A DNA stretch of 64,000 bases, taken from assembly GCF_003121405.1 (NCBI RefSeq), contig NZ_QBUY01000029.1:19373-83372 (forward strand), written 5' to 3'. The stretch comes from Paraburkholderia sp. C35 (lineage in GTDB: Bacteria; Pseudomonadota; Gammaproteobacteria; Burkholderiales; Burkholderiaceae). The translations under genes and the position numbers were made by a program. Positions within the stretch are counted from its first letter, which is position 1. The number at the start of each line of letters is the position of its first letter. The notes beneath the pieces are model-generated. The model was not told the DNA's origin, did no database searches, and worked only from the letters and a program-made list of their open reading frames with translations. This document shows, piece by piece, positions 51,532 through 61,049 of this stretch.

Positions 51532-52983
51532 TCAGAAGAAGCGCGGCGGCTGGAGAATCAGTGCGACGCGCGTAACCGGCGACGCCAGCGACGCAAGGCT
51601 GGTGCGGGCGGCATCGACGCGCTCGTAGAACGCGAGACGCGCAGTACCCGACAACGGCGCGACGAACTGATGGGCGGTCAGCGTCAGAGGATCGACAGGA
51701 TGGTCGTCCTTGCGCACTTCGTAATGCAGATGCGGACCCGTTGCCGTGCCCGTGCGACCAACATAGCCGATCACCTGGCCCTGCTCGACGCGCTCGCCGA
51801 CCTTGAGGTCTGCCGCGAACGTCGCCATATGTGCGTAATAGGTCGAATAACCATCGTCGTGACGCAGGACGACGTGCTTACCATAACCGTGTCCGTTGAC
51901 GGCCAGCTCGACAGTCCCGGCGGCGGCGGCATAGATCGGCGTGCCGGCGGGTGCAGTCAGATCGACGCCCGTGTGGAAGCGCCGTTCGCCGTAGACGGGA
52001 TGAATGCGCATGCCAAACGGCGAACTCACGCGACGGTAATCCAGCGGCATCGCAAACGGTTCGCTCGCGATCGGCGCGCCATCGAAACTGTAGTAAGCGC
52101 CTTGTGACGCGCCCGGCGCGGTGAACCACAACGCATCGTAGACGCGGCCATTCAGACGGATTTCAAGCGACGCGATGCGCGATGCACCCGTCTGATGCGC
52201 TGAATCCATCACGATGCGATATTCGTCGCCTGCCTGAGCGGGCGCATCGACATCGACATGCCCGGCAAAAATACCGCCGATCTGCGCGACCACCGAAGCT
52301 GGAAAGCCCGCTTGCGTCAGCGACTCACGCAGTGTCGTATCGATCGCACCAGGGCTCGAACGGAGCGCATCGCCGGACGTGCCGAAAGCAGTAACGTCGC
52401 CGAATGGCGTCGTGGCTTGCGCGCTTTCGTCGGGCACGCCTTCGCGGGTCACGCGGCCCGACCATTCGTGCGCATCAGCGGAACGGTCATGCGCGACGGG
52501 CACACACATCGTCGGCGTGGTTGCGCACACCGTGCCGAGAACGAGTTCGTTCGAGGGCATGCGCACGTTGATCGACGTGGTCGAGTAAGAAGGTTTGAGC
52601 TGCATGGCTGGATCGTCTGCGGTGCGGACGGAAGCCGGCTCGGGCAAAACATCGTCTGCAGGATTGTCGATGGGATCGATCAGTGCGCGATCGGCGTCAT
52701 GCAGCGACGGCCTTCCGGCATGGAGCGAAGTGGCGGTTTGCGCGCGAGGCGTTGTCATCTCCTGTGCAACCGCATGATGGTGCCGCCGCTTCTGAGCGGA
52801 ACCATGTTTGTGCGCCTTCTGGGCGGCCATTGCAGAGGACGTGCCGGGCATGACCGACGCGCCAATCCACAAAGCCGAGAAAGCGGCCACGCTCGAAAGC
52901 GTCTTGCGGTTGACCGGCAGCGAACAGAGCGCTGCCGCAGGGATGCCCTGCCCGCGCGCGAGGAATGAGCGCAATTGATTCAC
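51532..52983 (-). CDS. M23 family metallopeptidase (OapA/MepM-like)
   Basis: A 483-aa secreted or membrane-anchored peptidoglycan endopeptidase. A hydrophobic N-terminal segment (about 30-50, SSVAAFSALWIGASVM) is followed by a His/Lys-rich stretch, then an OapA/MepM-like domain (TLRESLTQAGFPASVVAQIG, FDGAPIASEP), and a C-terminal LytM domain with intact zinc ligands RFHTGVDLTAP, YYAHMATF and GPHLHYEVRKD. It probably cleaves cross-bridges during cell-wall growth. The start is GTG 52983. It stands alone. Confidence 0.93.
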   Translation of the reverse strand: MNQLRSFLARGQGIPAAALCSLPVNRKTLSSVAAFSALWIGASVMPGTSSAMAAQKAHKHGSAQKRRHHHAVAQEMTTPRAQTATSLHAGRPSLHDADRALIDPIDNPADDVLPEPASVRTADDPAMQLKPSYSTTSINVRMPSNELVLGTVCATTPTMCVPVAHDRSADAHEWSGRVTREGVPDESAQATTPFGDVTAFGTSGDALRSSPGAIDTTLRESLTQAGFPASVVAQIGGIFAGHVDVDAPAQAGDEYRIVMDSAHQTGASRIASLEIRLNGRVYDALWFTAPGASQGAYYSFDGAPIASEPFAMPLDYRRVSSPFGMRIHPVYGERRFHTGVDLTAPAGTPIYAAAAGTVELAVNGHGYGKHVVLRHDDGYSTYYAHMATFAADLKVGERVEQGQVIGYVGRTGTATGPHLHYEVRKDDHPVDPLTLTAHQFVAPLSGTARLAFYERVDAARTSLASLASPVTRVALILQPPRFF

Positions 52984-53263
52984 GTCAGGATCTCGCGTTG
53001 GATAAAAGGGCGGCGGGCATCAGCGGCTGTGCTGGAAAGGCACGGCTGCGGCGCGTGGCGAACACGGATCGTTCGATCCCGCGACCTTCTGGTCGCTCCT
53101 TCGCGCCGCGTAGCCCGACAAGTGAAGCGTCAAGTTTAGGGAGCGATGCGAGTCGACTGAATCAGTTCATTCCTAATTCGCTTAAAACTATCTGAATTTT
53201 TCGTTGCCGGATTTAAGAATCGTGAGTCGCGGCCGATTGCGAACGACAAGGCGAATGCCGCCG

Positions 53264-54193
53264 CTACAGCAGACTACGCAGATACGCGTCCCACTCGCGA
53301 GCGCGTCGATCCCATGAATAGAAACGCGTGAAGTACTCGACTTGTTGTGTACGCAAATATTCGTCTTCGACCCGCCGTTGACGGACGGTTAAAATGGCAT
53401 CGTCGAGCACGGTTGCGAAACGCTGCGCGTGATCCTGCATGTTTTCGCTGAATGGATAGAGTCTCGCGAAATTCGCGCAGGTTTCCGGCAAGCCGCCATA
53501 CGCAGCGCAGACGGTCAGACAGCCTGCCGACATCGCTTCGATCGCCGCGATGCAACTCGTTTCCGGCTCGATGTTCGGGTACGCGAAGATGTCGGATCGA
53601 CTCAGCGTGTCGCGCACGACGGCATTCGGCTGTGCGCCGTGATAGCGGATACGCGGGTGCGCGCGGCATCGCTCGAACAATGCCTGATACGGCTTGTCGC
53701 GCTCCGTCCAGTCGTAGATGCTGAAGCTCGAATAAACGTCGAGTTCAATATCAGGATGACGTGTCGCCAAAAACTCGAAAACAGGCACCAGAATTTCCAG
53801 ACCACGATCCGGCGTCGTGTGATAGATCAGGCGGATACGCTCGCTGCGCCGTGGCACGTAGGCGTCGAATGGTTCGATCGCGTTCTGCAACACGATCATG
53901 TCCGAATACGGCACACCAGGAATCATCTGATACAGCGCCGCCTGATAGTGCGACACGCACACAATGCCCGCGAACTCCGCGCGACGCTCAGCCTGCTCCA
54001 GGAAACTGGATTCTTCGCGGCACGGCTTGTTATGCAACCAAAGAATGCGCTTACGCTCGCTATCGAGCGAACGCACGCGAGAGGGAATGATCTGAAACTG
54101 TTGTAGCAGTTCTGGGTCGAGCCGCGCGTGAAGCGCCTGCAGCATCAGTTCCGTGCCGCCTCGCGCGCGTGCGCTCAATTCATTGGTTTCCAT
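53264..54193 (-). CDS. Glycosyltransferase, GT-B fold (family 4-like)
   Basis: A 309-aa glycosyltransferase. The N-terminal GT-B part starts with METNELSARARGGTELMLQ (GGTE near residues 12-15), and the C-terminal nucleotide-sugar domain has LIYHTTPDRGLEIL, SDIFAYPNIEPETSCIAAIEAM (the E-x7-E donor-binding loop) and CAAYGGLPETC. It lacks about 60 N-terminal residues of longer GT4 enzymes but retains the acceptor strand FAGIVCVSHYQ. Sugar and acceptor are unknown. It overlaps an operon with the GT-A-like gene 18 bp upstream. Confidence 0.88.
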   Translation of the reverse strand: METNELSARARGGTELMLQALHARLDPELLQQFQIIPSRVRSLDSERKRILWLHNKPCREESSFLEQAERRAEFAGIVCVSHYQAALYQMIPGVPYSDMIVLQNAIEPFDAYVPRRSERIRLIYHTTPDRGLEILVPVFEFLATRHPDIELDVYSSFSIYDWTERDKPYQALFERCRAHPRIRYHGAQPNAVVRDTLSRSDIFAYPNIEPETSCIAAIEAMSAGCLTVCAAYGGLPETCANFARLYPFSENMQDHAQRFATVLDDAILTVRQRRVEDEYLRTQQVEYFTRFYSWDRRAREWDAYLRSLL

Positions 54194-54211
54194 GTGTCGA
54201 CCCGCTGCGCG

Positions 54212-55000
54212 TCAGCCTTCACCGCCGACCGCCGTCTGCGGACTGGCCGCCAGCGACGCACCAAAGTCACCATGCCACGTGTAGATGCCTTGATGCGACA
54301 ACTTCGATTGCGTATCGACGAATACCTTGCCACCTATATCGCGCCACCGTCGGCAGAACGCATAGTCTTCCGACAGATAGCGGTTGGTCGACGGCTCGAC
54401 CATCACGTCGAAAAAGCGGTAGCAAAGATCGTACAGCGGCGAATCGGGCGGACCGTCGGGCACGTATTTTAGTTCTGGCAATTGCGCGATCATCGTTTCG
54501 AGTGCGCTGCGCTTGATGCACATGAATCCCGTCGGCGCTTCGCTGACTTCGAGGAAGCCGTCGTTATCGATGGCGGAAGAGACACCGTCATGCGCGTTCA
54601 CCGGATAGCGCAAATAGCGTGCGGCGAAGGTTTCCTGCGTCAGTCCGCCGGGCAACACGCCGGGCCAGTCGAACCGCTTGAGGGGATAAACGCCCGCCAC
54701 GACATCGCGATCGGCGAGCAGCAGACGGAACACCTGATCGACCGAAAAGCCGATGTCAGCATCGATCCAGAACAGATGCGTGCGGCTCGTATCGAGTAGA
54801 AATTCGGCGACGCCTTCATTGCGCGCCCGCGTGATCAGGCTTTCGCCTGAACGGACTCGCATCGCCCCTTGCATGCCCGTCTGCCACGAGGCGTTAGTGA
54901 GCGCGAGCAGACTATTCGTGAAACTCACCGTGACAGTGCCGCCGTAGCACGGCGTCATGAACATCGGTTTCATCGTCTGGAGTGCGGACGTGTCGAGCAT
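54212..55000 (-). CDS. GT-A-like glycosyltransferase/hypothetical
   Basis: A 262-aa protein with a GT-A-like core. The strand THLFWIDADIGFSVDQVFRL (about residues 74-93) has the DxD-like DAD motif that binds metal and nucleotide-sugar, preceded by MFMTPCYGGTVTVSFTNSL and followed by GFMCIKRSALETMI and YLSEDYAFCRRWRDIG (ED as catalytic base candidate). Such proteins are described as hypothetical or family 2-like; the sugar donor is unknown. It is first in a two-gene operon with a GT-B enzyme, suggesting assembly of a short glycan. Confidence 0.8.
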   Translation of the reverse strand: MLDTSALQTMKPMFMTPCYGGTVTVSFTNSLLALTNASWQTGMQGAMRVRSGESLITRARNEGVAEFLLDTSRTHLFWIDADIGFSVDQVFRLLLADRDVVAGVYPLKRFDWPGVLPGGLTQETFAARYLRYPVNAHDGVSSAIDNDGFLEVSEAPTGFMCIKRSALETMIAQLPELKYVPDGPPDSPLYDLCYRFFDVMVEPSTNRYLSEDYAFCRRWRDIGGKVFVDTQSKLSHQGIYTWHGDFGASLAASPQTAVGGEG

Positions 55001-55284
55001 GATGGAGCCTTTGTCGTGATAAAAATGAGCGCGGATGAGTATGGCCGACTGTCCGGAAAAAGAATGTCAGAGCAGTCTTAATGCGATAGGGCGCCCACTT
55101 TATTGAGATGTTTCGCCGGCACGTTGACATCGCACAATCCGGTTTGGCTCGAACCATGGCTTTTGGACTGCGAACCGCGTCGCGATTGGGTTTCAGTCTT
55201 CAAGCATTGCGATTGATCGCCATCACTTTTTACCCATTTCCCACACTATTCCGACGTGGCACGATCATTTTTAGGACACGTCTC

Positions 55285-55920
55285 ATGTTCGCCGAAGCGT
55301 CCGCCCGACAGACTCTTACCTTTCGACCTTCCTCTTACAGCGCCATCCGCTGCATCATCGCCGTGACTCCGATTCTGCTCAAACGCTCCAGCATCGCCTG
55401 CTTCGCGCTCCTGACCTCTGCGTGTTCGTTCTTCGTGCCGCGCTCGAGTTCGACGGAATCTGCGCCCGTCCGCAATCAACTCGTCATCGATTCCGCTCGC
55501 AACTTTGCATACATGCCGGCGCGTGAAGGCCACATCACGTTCGACCGCGTCGCCAACACGGCGACGACATCGATCGTGTTGAAAAAAGGCATCGAGCCGT
55601 CCGTGCGCGAGTCTGTCGTGTCGGCGTGGCGCAAGTCGGGAATCGCCGTGACGACGCACGACAAACTGGTGTTGAGCGGCCGCATCGAAGCGTTATCGGT
55701 CGATGACGTGCGCTCGCCCGCCACGTGGACGATGACGATCTGCTATCTCGTCACCAATGCTTCGACACAGGAAACCGTCTTTGCAAAAAGCTTCACGGTC
55801 CACCTGATCCGTCAGAAGTTCACCAATCGCGCGTTCGCACTCGACGATGTCGTGAGACTCAGCATCGACACGATCGTCCGTGACCCGTCTTTCCGGCTCG
55901 CGCTTCAGCCTGTCCGCTAG
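55285..55920 (+). CDS. Predicted lipoprotein, hypothetical
   Basis: A 211-aa predicted lipoprotein: a basic n-region and hydrophobic core end in the lipobox LLTSAC (near residue 46, SSIACFALLTSAC). The rest includes MPAREGHITFDRV, TSIVLKKGIEPSVRESVVSAW and a C-terminal AFALDDVVRLSIDTIVRDPSF, a pattern resembling outer-membrane LptE/YajG-like lipoproteins. ATG 55285 is chosen with AGGA eight bases upstream; the open frame continues upstream to 55108. Function is not recognised. Confidence 0.75.
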   Translation: MFAEASARQTLTFRPSSYSAIRCIIAVTPILLKRSSIACFALLTSACSFFVPRSSSTESAPVRNQLVIDSARNFAYMPAREGHITFDRVANTATTSIVLKKGIEPSVRESVVSAWRKSGIAVTTHDKLVLSGRIEALSVDDVRSPATWTMTICYLVTNASTQETVFAKSFTVHLIRQKFTNRAFALDDVVRLSIDTIVRDPSFRLALQPVR

Positions 55921-56067
55921 CCATCACGCCGCCCGGCGCGGCGCGCGTTTCTTCCGCTGCGGCGTTCGCCACAGCCGGCATTTCGCTACAATCGGATGTT
56001 CCCCTTCTGAATCTGCCGCTGCACCGCAACATCCGCGGCGCGCGGCGGCCTATCCGAGCGAGCCGTC

Positions 56068-56691
56068 ATGTCTCTCACCGCCTGGCTGTTCTTTCTTCCC
56101 GCGTGCTTCGCGATCAACATGGCCCCTGGGCCAAACAATCTGCTGTCGATCAACGTCGCGGCGCGACACGGTTTCATGACCGCGTTCGTGGCAGGCAGCG
56201 GACGGCTGGTCGCGTTTGCCGGCATGCTCGTGCTGGCGGCCACAGGTCTCGCCGTCGTGCTGCACGCATCCGAACTGTTCTTTCTCGCGATCAAGCTGAC
56301 GGGCGCCGCCTATCTGATCTGGCTCGCCATCCAGTTGTGGCGCAGCGATGCCGGCCCGATGGACGCGCTCAAACAGGACGACGCCTCGCTATGGCGCATC
56401 GCGCGCCAGGAATGCTTCGTGGCCGCGGGCAATCCGAAGGCGATTCTGGTCTTCACCGCGTTCCTGCCGCAATTCGTCGATATTTCGAAACCGATGCTGC
56501 CGCAGTTCGCCGTGCTCGGCGCGAGCTTCCTCGTGCTCGAATGGTTCGCGATCGCGCTGTATTCGTGGGAGGGCATGTATCTCGGCAAGTGGCTGACGCG
56601 CGCGACCGTCCGCCGCTGGTTCAACCGGTGTTGCGGCACATTTCTGGGTGCGATCGGGGTGAGCTTTCTGCTGGTGCGTCGCACGAGTTGA
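56068..56691 (+). CDS. LysE family amino-acid/threonine exporter
   Basis: A 207-aa inner-membrane exporter of the LysE/RhtB superfamily, expelling basic or neutral amino acids or homoserine lactone. The hallmark N-terminus FFLPACFAINMAPGPNNLL (with GPNN) and QECFVAAGNPKAILVFTAFL match, and about six membrane helices are predicted. ATG 56068 is used. A bidirectional terminator separates it from the convergent aldehyde dehydrogenase. Confidence 0.92.
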   Translation: MSLTAWLFFLPACFAINMAPGPNNLLSINVAARHGFMTAFVAGSGRLVAFAGMLVLAATGLAVVLHASELFFLAIKLTGAAYLIWLAIQLWRSDAGPMDALKQDDASLWRIARQECFVAAGNPKAILVFTAFLPQFVDISKPMLPQFAVLGASFLVLEWFAIALYSWEGMYLGKWLTRATVRRWFNRCCGTFLGAIGVSFLLVRRTS

Positions 56692-56720
56692 AGCGTCCGG
56701 CAGCGCACGCAACCAGCGGA

Positions 56721-56759
56721 AAAAAACGGATCGGGCGATAAACGTCCGATCCGTTTTTT
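56721..56759. terminator. Bidirectional terminator between LysE and aldehyde dehydrogenase genes
   Basis: AAAAAACGGATCGG (56721-56734) and CCGATCCGTTTTTT (56746-56759) are perfect inverted copies with an 11-base loop, and the flanking A and T runs make both strands terminators. Convergent genes end 29 and 15 bp away. Confidence 0.9.
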
Positions 56760-56774
56760 GTTTCGATATCGCGA

Positions 56775-58226
56775 TCAGTGTTCCAGCGCGAGCCAGATCG
56801 CCTTCGGCTCCGTGAAGTTTTCGATGGCGACATCGCCATGTTCGCGACCGAAACCCGAATCGCCGGAACCGCCCCACGGCAGGCGCACATCGGTGTAGCC
56901 GTAGGTGTTGATCCACACCGTGCCCGCCTTCAACGCGTGCGCGACGCGATGCACGCGGCCAATATCCGCGCTCCACACGCCCGCTGCGAGGCTATACAGC
57001 GTGCCGTTGGCGATACGCACGGCGTCGTCTTCATCGTTGAAACGCACGACGCTCGCCACCGGCCCGAAAATCTCCTCTTGCGAGATACGCATCTCGTGCT
57101 CGACGTTCGCGAACACGGTCGGCTCGACAAAGAAACCCTTCTGCCCGACGCGCGCGCCGCCTGCCACGATCGACGCGCCCTCGTTCCTGCCGATTTCCAC
57201 GTAATCGAGCACGGTCTTCATCTGCGACGCCGATACGAGCGGCCCCATGGTCGTGTCGGCCTCCGACGGATCGCCGACCCTGATCGCCTTCGCGCGCGCG
57301 GCAAGCCGCTCGACCACTTCGTCGTAGACATCCCGGTGCGCAAGAATGCGCGAACCGGCCGAACACACCTGACCCGTATTGAAGAAAATGCCGGAAGCCG
57401 CGGCGCGCACGGCCTTGTCGATATTCGCGTCGGCGAAAATCACGTTCGCCGATTTACCGCCGAGTTCCAGCGTCACGCGCTTGAAGTTGCCCGCCGCGCC
57501 TTGCAGAATGCCGCGCCCGACCGACGGCGAACCGGTGAACGTGACCTTGTCGATACCGGGATGCGCGACGATCGCATCACCGACCACGCGTCCCTTGCCC
57601 GTCACGATGTTCAGCACGCCGGGCGGCACGCCCGCCTCCAGCGCGAGTTCGCCGATGCGCAATGCCGACAGCGGCGTGATCTCCGCCGGCTTCACCACCA
57701 TCGTGCAACCGCACGCGAGCGCGGGCGCGATCTTCCACATGCCGATCATCAGCGGGAAATTCCACGGCACGATCGCCCCGACCACGCCGACCGGTTCGCG
57801 AACCGTGTACGTGAGCGCATCGGGCCGCACGGGCACGACCTGGCCGTTGATCTTGTCGCACCAGCCCGCGTAGTACGCGAGCGTGTCGATGGCGGCGGGC
57901 ACGTCCTGACGTTTGACGGCTGCGAGCGGCTTGCCCGCGTCGAGGCTTTCGAGCGCGACGATTTCATCCTGATGCTCGCGCAGCACTTCGGAAAAGCGCA
58001 TCAGAATGCGGCCGCGCTCGGCCGCACGCAGACCGTTCCAGACTTTCAACGCGGCGCGCGCGGCCTTGATGGCTGTATCCACATCCTGCGCGCTGCCTTG
58101 CGCGACGAGCGCTATCGGCTCTTCTGTCGCGGGGTTGATGTCGATCGTGTATTCGCCGGTGCCGGGCGGCAGCCGCTTTCCGTCGATGAGAAGATCATGG
58201 CGTTTGAGGTCGGTTTCAGTGTGCAT
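56775..58226 (-). CDS. NAD-dependent aldehyde dehydrogenase
   Basis: A 483-aa aldehyde dehydrogenase (betaine/phenylacetaldehyde-like group). VTFTGSPSVGRGI (NAD site), ELGGKSANVIFADA (catalytic Glu) and FFNTGQVCSAGSRIL (catalytic Cys) are intact, and PWNFPLMIGMWKIAPALACG is typical. The substrate is unknown. ATG 58226 is chosen as the first Met before the conserved domain. A LysR gene lies immediately upstream on the same strand, and it may regulate this gene or the oxalate genes beyond. Confidence 0.93.
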   Translation of the reverse strand: MHTETDLKRHDLLIDGKRLPPGTGEYTIDINPATEEPIALVAQGSAQDVDTAIKAARAALKVWNGLRAAERGRILMRFSEVLREHQDEIVALESLDAGKPLAAVKRQDVPAAIDTLAYYAGWCDKINGQVVPVRPDALTYTVREPVGVVGAIVPWNFPLMIGMWKIAPALACGCTMVVKPAEITPLSALRIGELALEAGVPPGVLNIVTGKGRVVGDAIVAHPGIDKVTFTGSPSVGRGILQGAAGNFKRVTLELGGKSANVIFADANIDKAVRAAASGIFFNTGQVCSAGSRILAHRDVYDEVVERLAARAKAIRVGDPSEADTTMGPLVSASQMKTVLDYVEIGRNEGASIVAGGARVGQKGFFVEPTVFANVEHEMRISQEEIFGPVASVVRFNDEDDAVRIANGTLYSLAAGVWSADIGRVHRVAHALKAGTVWINTYGYTDVRLPWGGSGDSGFGREHGDVAIENFTEPKAIWLALEH

Positions 58227-58293
58227 CACATACTCCTTCCGATTGCGATATGACTGCTTCGCGAACCGTTGGCTGAACCGCCCGCACCCGCGC

Positions 58294-59328
58294 TTATGAG
58301 GCTCGCATGAGCGCCTCGTCATCGGGTACGCGCGGCATCGGTTCGTGCGCGACTGACTTCGTGATTGGCTTCACGGCGGTTGTGTCAGTCTGCGCGCTTT
58401 CATCAGCATGCGCCGGCAGTTCCTTGCCGGCAAATAGCGCCCAGACGGCTTCTGCATTCGGGCGCAACGAGCGGTTGCGGCGGCGCACCAGCACCGTCGT
58501 CACTGCGACTTCCGGCACCAGCGGACGCACGACCAGCCCTGCCGGCAGCGTCGTGACGTGTGAATCCGCATGTGGGTCCACCGGCAGCACGCCGATACCG
58601 AGACCGAGTTCGATCATGCGCAGCGCTGCTGCGAGATGACCGCATTCGTTGGCGCGCGCCGCATCGATGCGATGCATGTTCAGTGCCCGCTCCGTCACAT
58701 TGCGCGTGCCAGCCTCTGCATTGAGCGTGACGAGTTGCCCAACTGCCTTGCTGTTGCGCAGCGCCTCCCAGTGAAGCGCGGCACCTGCGGCGAGTGGATG
58801 CGTTTGCGGCAGCACGGCGCACAGTGGCGTCGAGACGAGCGGCTGGGTATGAAAGGCGTCGGCGCCCGCCACGTTTGCGTCGCACAGCACGCCGAAATCG
58901 ACTTCGCCCTGTTCGATGGCGGCGAGCACGGCATGCTGAGGCTGTTCCTTCGCGGTGACGATCAGATCAGGGAAAAGTGCGGCACTGCGCGCGAGCCGCT
59001 CGGGCAACCATCCCGACGAGGTCACGGGATCGCATGCGACGACCACGACGCCCGTGTGCTCCTCGTGTGCCGCGCGCTCTTCGCGCAGCGTCAGCTCGAC
59101 GTCTTCGATCAGGCGCCCGATGCGCCGTTCGAGCCGCGAGCCGGCTGTGGTCAGTTCGACCTGACGCGTGGTGCGGTCGAACAGGCGCAGTGCAATCGCC
59201 TCTTCGAGCTCGCGCACGCAGCGGCTCACGGCCGATTGCGTCAGATCGAACTCGCGCGCAGCGCGGGTGAAACTCCGCTGGCGCGCGACGGCGACGAACA
59301 CCTTCAATTGCTGCAACGATACGTTCAT
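58294..59328 (-). CDS. LysR family transcriptional regulator
   Basis: A 344-aa LysR regulator, slightly long. The HTH lies in residues 3-62 (FTRAAREFDLTQSAVSRCVRELEEA), followed by the effector domain with VVVACDPVTSSGWLPERLAR. The C-terminal ~45 residues are an extra, low-complexity tail (HADESAQTDTTAVKPIT). It lies 33 bp downstream of oxlT and 67 bp upstream of the aldehyde dehydrogenase on the same strand, so its target could be either. Confidence 0.92.
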   Translation of the reverse strand: MNVSLQQLKVFVAVARQRSFTRAAREFDLTQSAVSRCVRELEEAIALRLFDRTTRQVELTTAGSRLERRIGRLIEDVELTLREERAAHEEHTGVVVVACDPVTSSGWLPERLARSAALFPDLIVTAKEQPQHAVLAAIEQGEVDFGVLCDANVAGADAFHTQPLVSTPLCAVLPQTHPLAAGAALHWEALRNSKAVGQLVTLNAEAGTRNVTERALNMHRIDAARANECGHLAAALRMIELGLGIGVLPVDPHADSHVTTLPAGLVVRPLVPEVAVTTVLVRRRNRSLRPNAEAVWALFAGKELPAHADESAQTDTTAVKPITKSVAHEPMPRVPDDEALMRAS

Positions 59329-59361
59329 GTGTTCAAGTCGCCTTGGAGAAGTGAAACCGGT

Positions 59362-60702
59362 TTATTCGCCCGTCTGTTCCGGCCAGTGACGCAGGCCCGG
59401 TCCGCTTGCCGCCAGTTCCGGCTCGAGTTCGTGCGACGCTTCGTTCGAAGACGCGATCCAGCGAGCGCGCATCGGCGCCAGCACGAATTTCGCCGACACA
59501 CCCGCTGCAATCGTGATCACCGCCGATACGATGAACACCAGGTTCCAGCCGCCCGTTGCCGCCAGCACGGAAGCGATCGGCACGATCAGCGATGCCGTGC
59601 CCTTGGCCGTATAAAGCGTGCCCGCATTTGCCGCTGCGTACTTGCTGCCGAACGTGTCCGCGCAGATGGCCGGGAAGATCGAGAAAATCTCGCCCCAGAA
59701 CAGGAAGATCAGCGCAGCGAACGTCATGAACGCATACGGATTCTGGCCGTATTGCATCAGGCCCAGCAGCGCCAGCCCTTCGCCGATGAAGATCGCGAAC
59801 ATGGTGTTTTCACGGCCGATCTTGTCGGAGATGAAGCCGCACAGCGGACGCGTAAAGCCATTGCAGATGTTGTCGATGGACAGCGTCATGGTCAGCAGCG
59901 GCAGCGTCATGCCGAACATCGTCATCGGCAGTTTCGCGAGGCCGAAGTCTTTGGCGATGGGACCGATCTGCGCCGTTGCCATCAGGCCGCCGGCAGCGAC
60001 TGCAACGAAACACACGTAGATGACCCAGAACACGGGTGACTTGATCATCTGACCCGGCGTGTAGTCCTGCTTCGTGACCGCGAACTTGCGCTTCACTGCC
60101 TGCACCTTCACGCCTTCCGGCTTTCTCAGCAGCATGGCCAGCACGAAGATCGCCACGCCTTGCAAGATGCCGAAGAACAGGAACGTATGTTCGTAGCCCT
60201 TGGCGTTGATCATGTTGGCAATCGGAATCACGGTGACAGCCGCGCCTGCGCCAAAGCCGGCTGCCGTCAGGCCAGCAGCGAGACCGCGCTTGTCCGGAAA
60301 CCACTTCAGTGCATTGCCGACACACGTGCCATACACGCCGCCTGCACCGACACCGGCAATCACGGAAGCGATGTACAACTCCGGCAGCGTCGTCGCGGAC
60401 GAGTTCATCACCCATGCGAGACCCGCGCAGATCGCGCCGCCTGCCCCGACCGGGCGCGGACCGACGCGGTCGACGAGCCAGCCTTCCACCGGCACCAGCC
60501 ACGTCTCCGTGAGAATGAAGATCGAGAACGCGAGCTGAACTTCAGCCTGCCCCCAATGATGCTTGGTACTCATCGGTGTAACGAACAGCGTCCATGCGTA
60601 CTGCAGATTGGCGACCAGCGCCATGCATAGAACGCCGAATGCCAGTTGCCACCAGCGGTTGCGCCAGAACGCAACTGGAGCTTGCTGTGAAATGCTGTTC
60701 AT
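59362..60702 (-). CDS. oxlT: Oxalate:formate antiporter family MFS transporter (OxlT-like)
   Basis: A 446-aa major-facilitator transporter of the OFA family, expected to bring in oxalate in exchange for formate. Twelve membrane helices are visible, with the family start LAFGVLCMALVANLQYAWTL, WGQAEVQLAFSIFIL and VDRVGPRPVGAGG (the loop 2-3 motif). The Lys-Arg pattern for dicarboxylate binding cannot be confirmed here. GGAG lies eight bases before ATG 60702. It is divergent from a LysR gene and lies near the formyl-CoA transferase, forming an oxalate-use region. Confidence 0.92.
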   Translation of the reverse strand: MNSISQQAPVAFWRNRWWQLAFGVLCMALVANLQYAWTLFVTPMSTKHHWGQAEVQLAFSIFILTETWLVPVEGWLVDRVGPRPVGAGGAICAGLAWVMNSSATTLPELYIASVIAGVGAGGVYGTCVGNALKWFPDKRGLAAGLTAAGFGAGAAVTVIPIANMINAKGYEHTFLFFGILQGVAIFVLAMLLRKPEGVKVQAVKRKFAVTKQDYTPGQMIKSPVFWVIYVCFVAVAAGGLMATAQIGPIAKDFGLAKLPMTMFGMTLPLLTMTLSIDNICNGFTRPLCGFISDKIGRENTMFAIFIGEGLALLGLMQYGQNPYAFMTFAALIFLFWGEIFSIFPAICADTFGSKYAAANAGTLYTAKGTASLIVPIASVLAATGGWNLVFIVSAVITIAAGVSAKFVLAPMRARWIASSNEASHELEPELAASGPGLRHWPEQTGE

Positions 60703-61049
60703 GTGCCTGTCTCCGCTATCTATTTAGGGCAGCCGGCCAAAGCGCCGGTCTGTATGCATGCCACCTTATAGTTGTGTCCCGATTTGACCGCTTTCGGGTA
60801 TTTCTTCATGCCAATTCCGCGACTGCTTTTCTAAGAAACCTTTAAGCCGAATTACCGGTTGCTTTACCAAACCTGTTAAATCTGCTCTTTATCTGTTGTC
60901 GCTTTCGTCGCATCAGGCCTTGTTTTAAGCGTTAACCCGATGCTGATGCTGCGAATCGTCCATTACAGAATCCATGCTAGGGTCAATGCTGAATTACTGA
61001 TAATTAAAGTTTGTTACCATGAGGATTCATCTTCGCTTATACATCTGCC
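60703..61049. other. Divergent promoter region between oxlT and LysR gene
   Basis: This 347-bp gap is A/T-rich in two blocks (about 60820-60900 and 60980-61015) and contains the start regions of two divergent genes. I could not identify a convincing -35/-10 pair or LysR box, though the arrangement implies shared control. No ORF or repeat is seen. Confidence 0.4.

Noticed and set aside
56778..58253. 491-codon + strand frame opposite the aldehyde dehydrogenase
   Set aside because: Antisense shadow; the - strand protein has all catalytic motifs.
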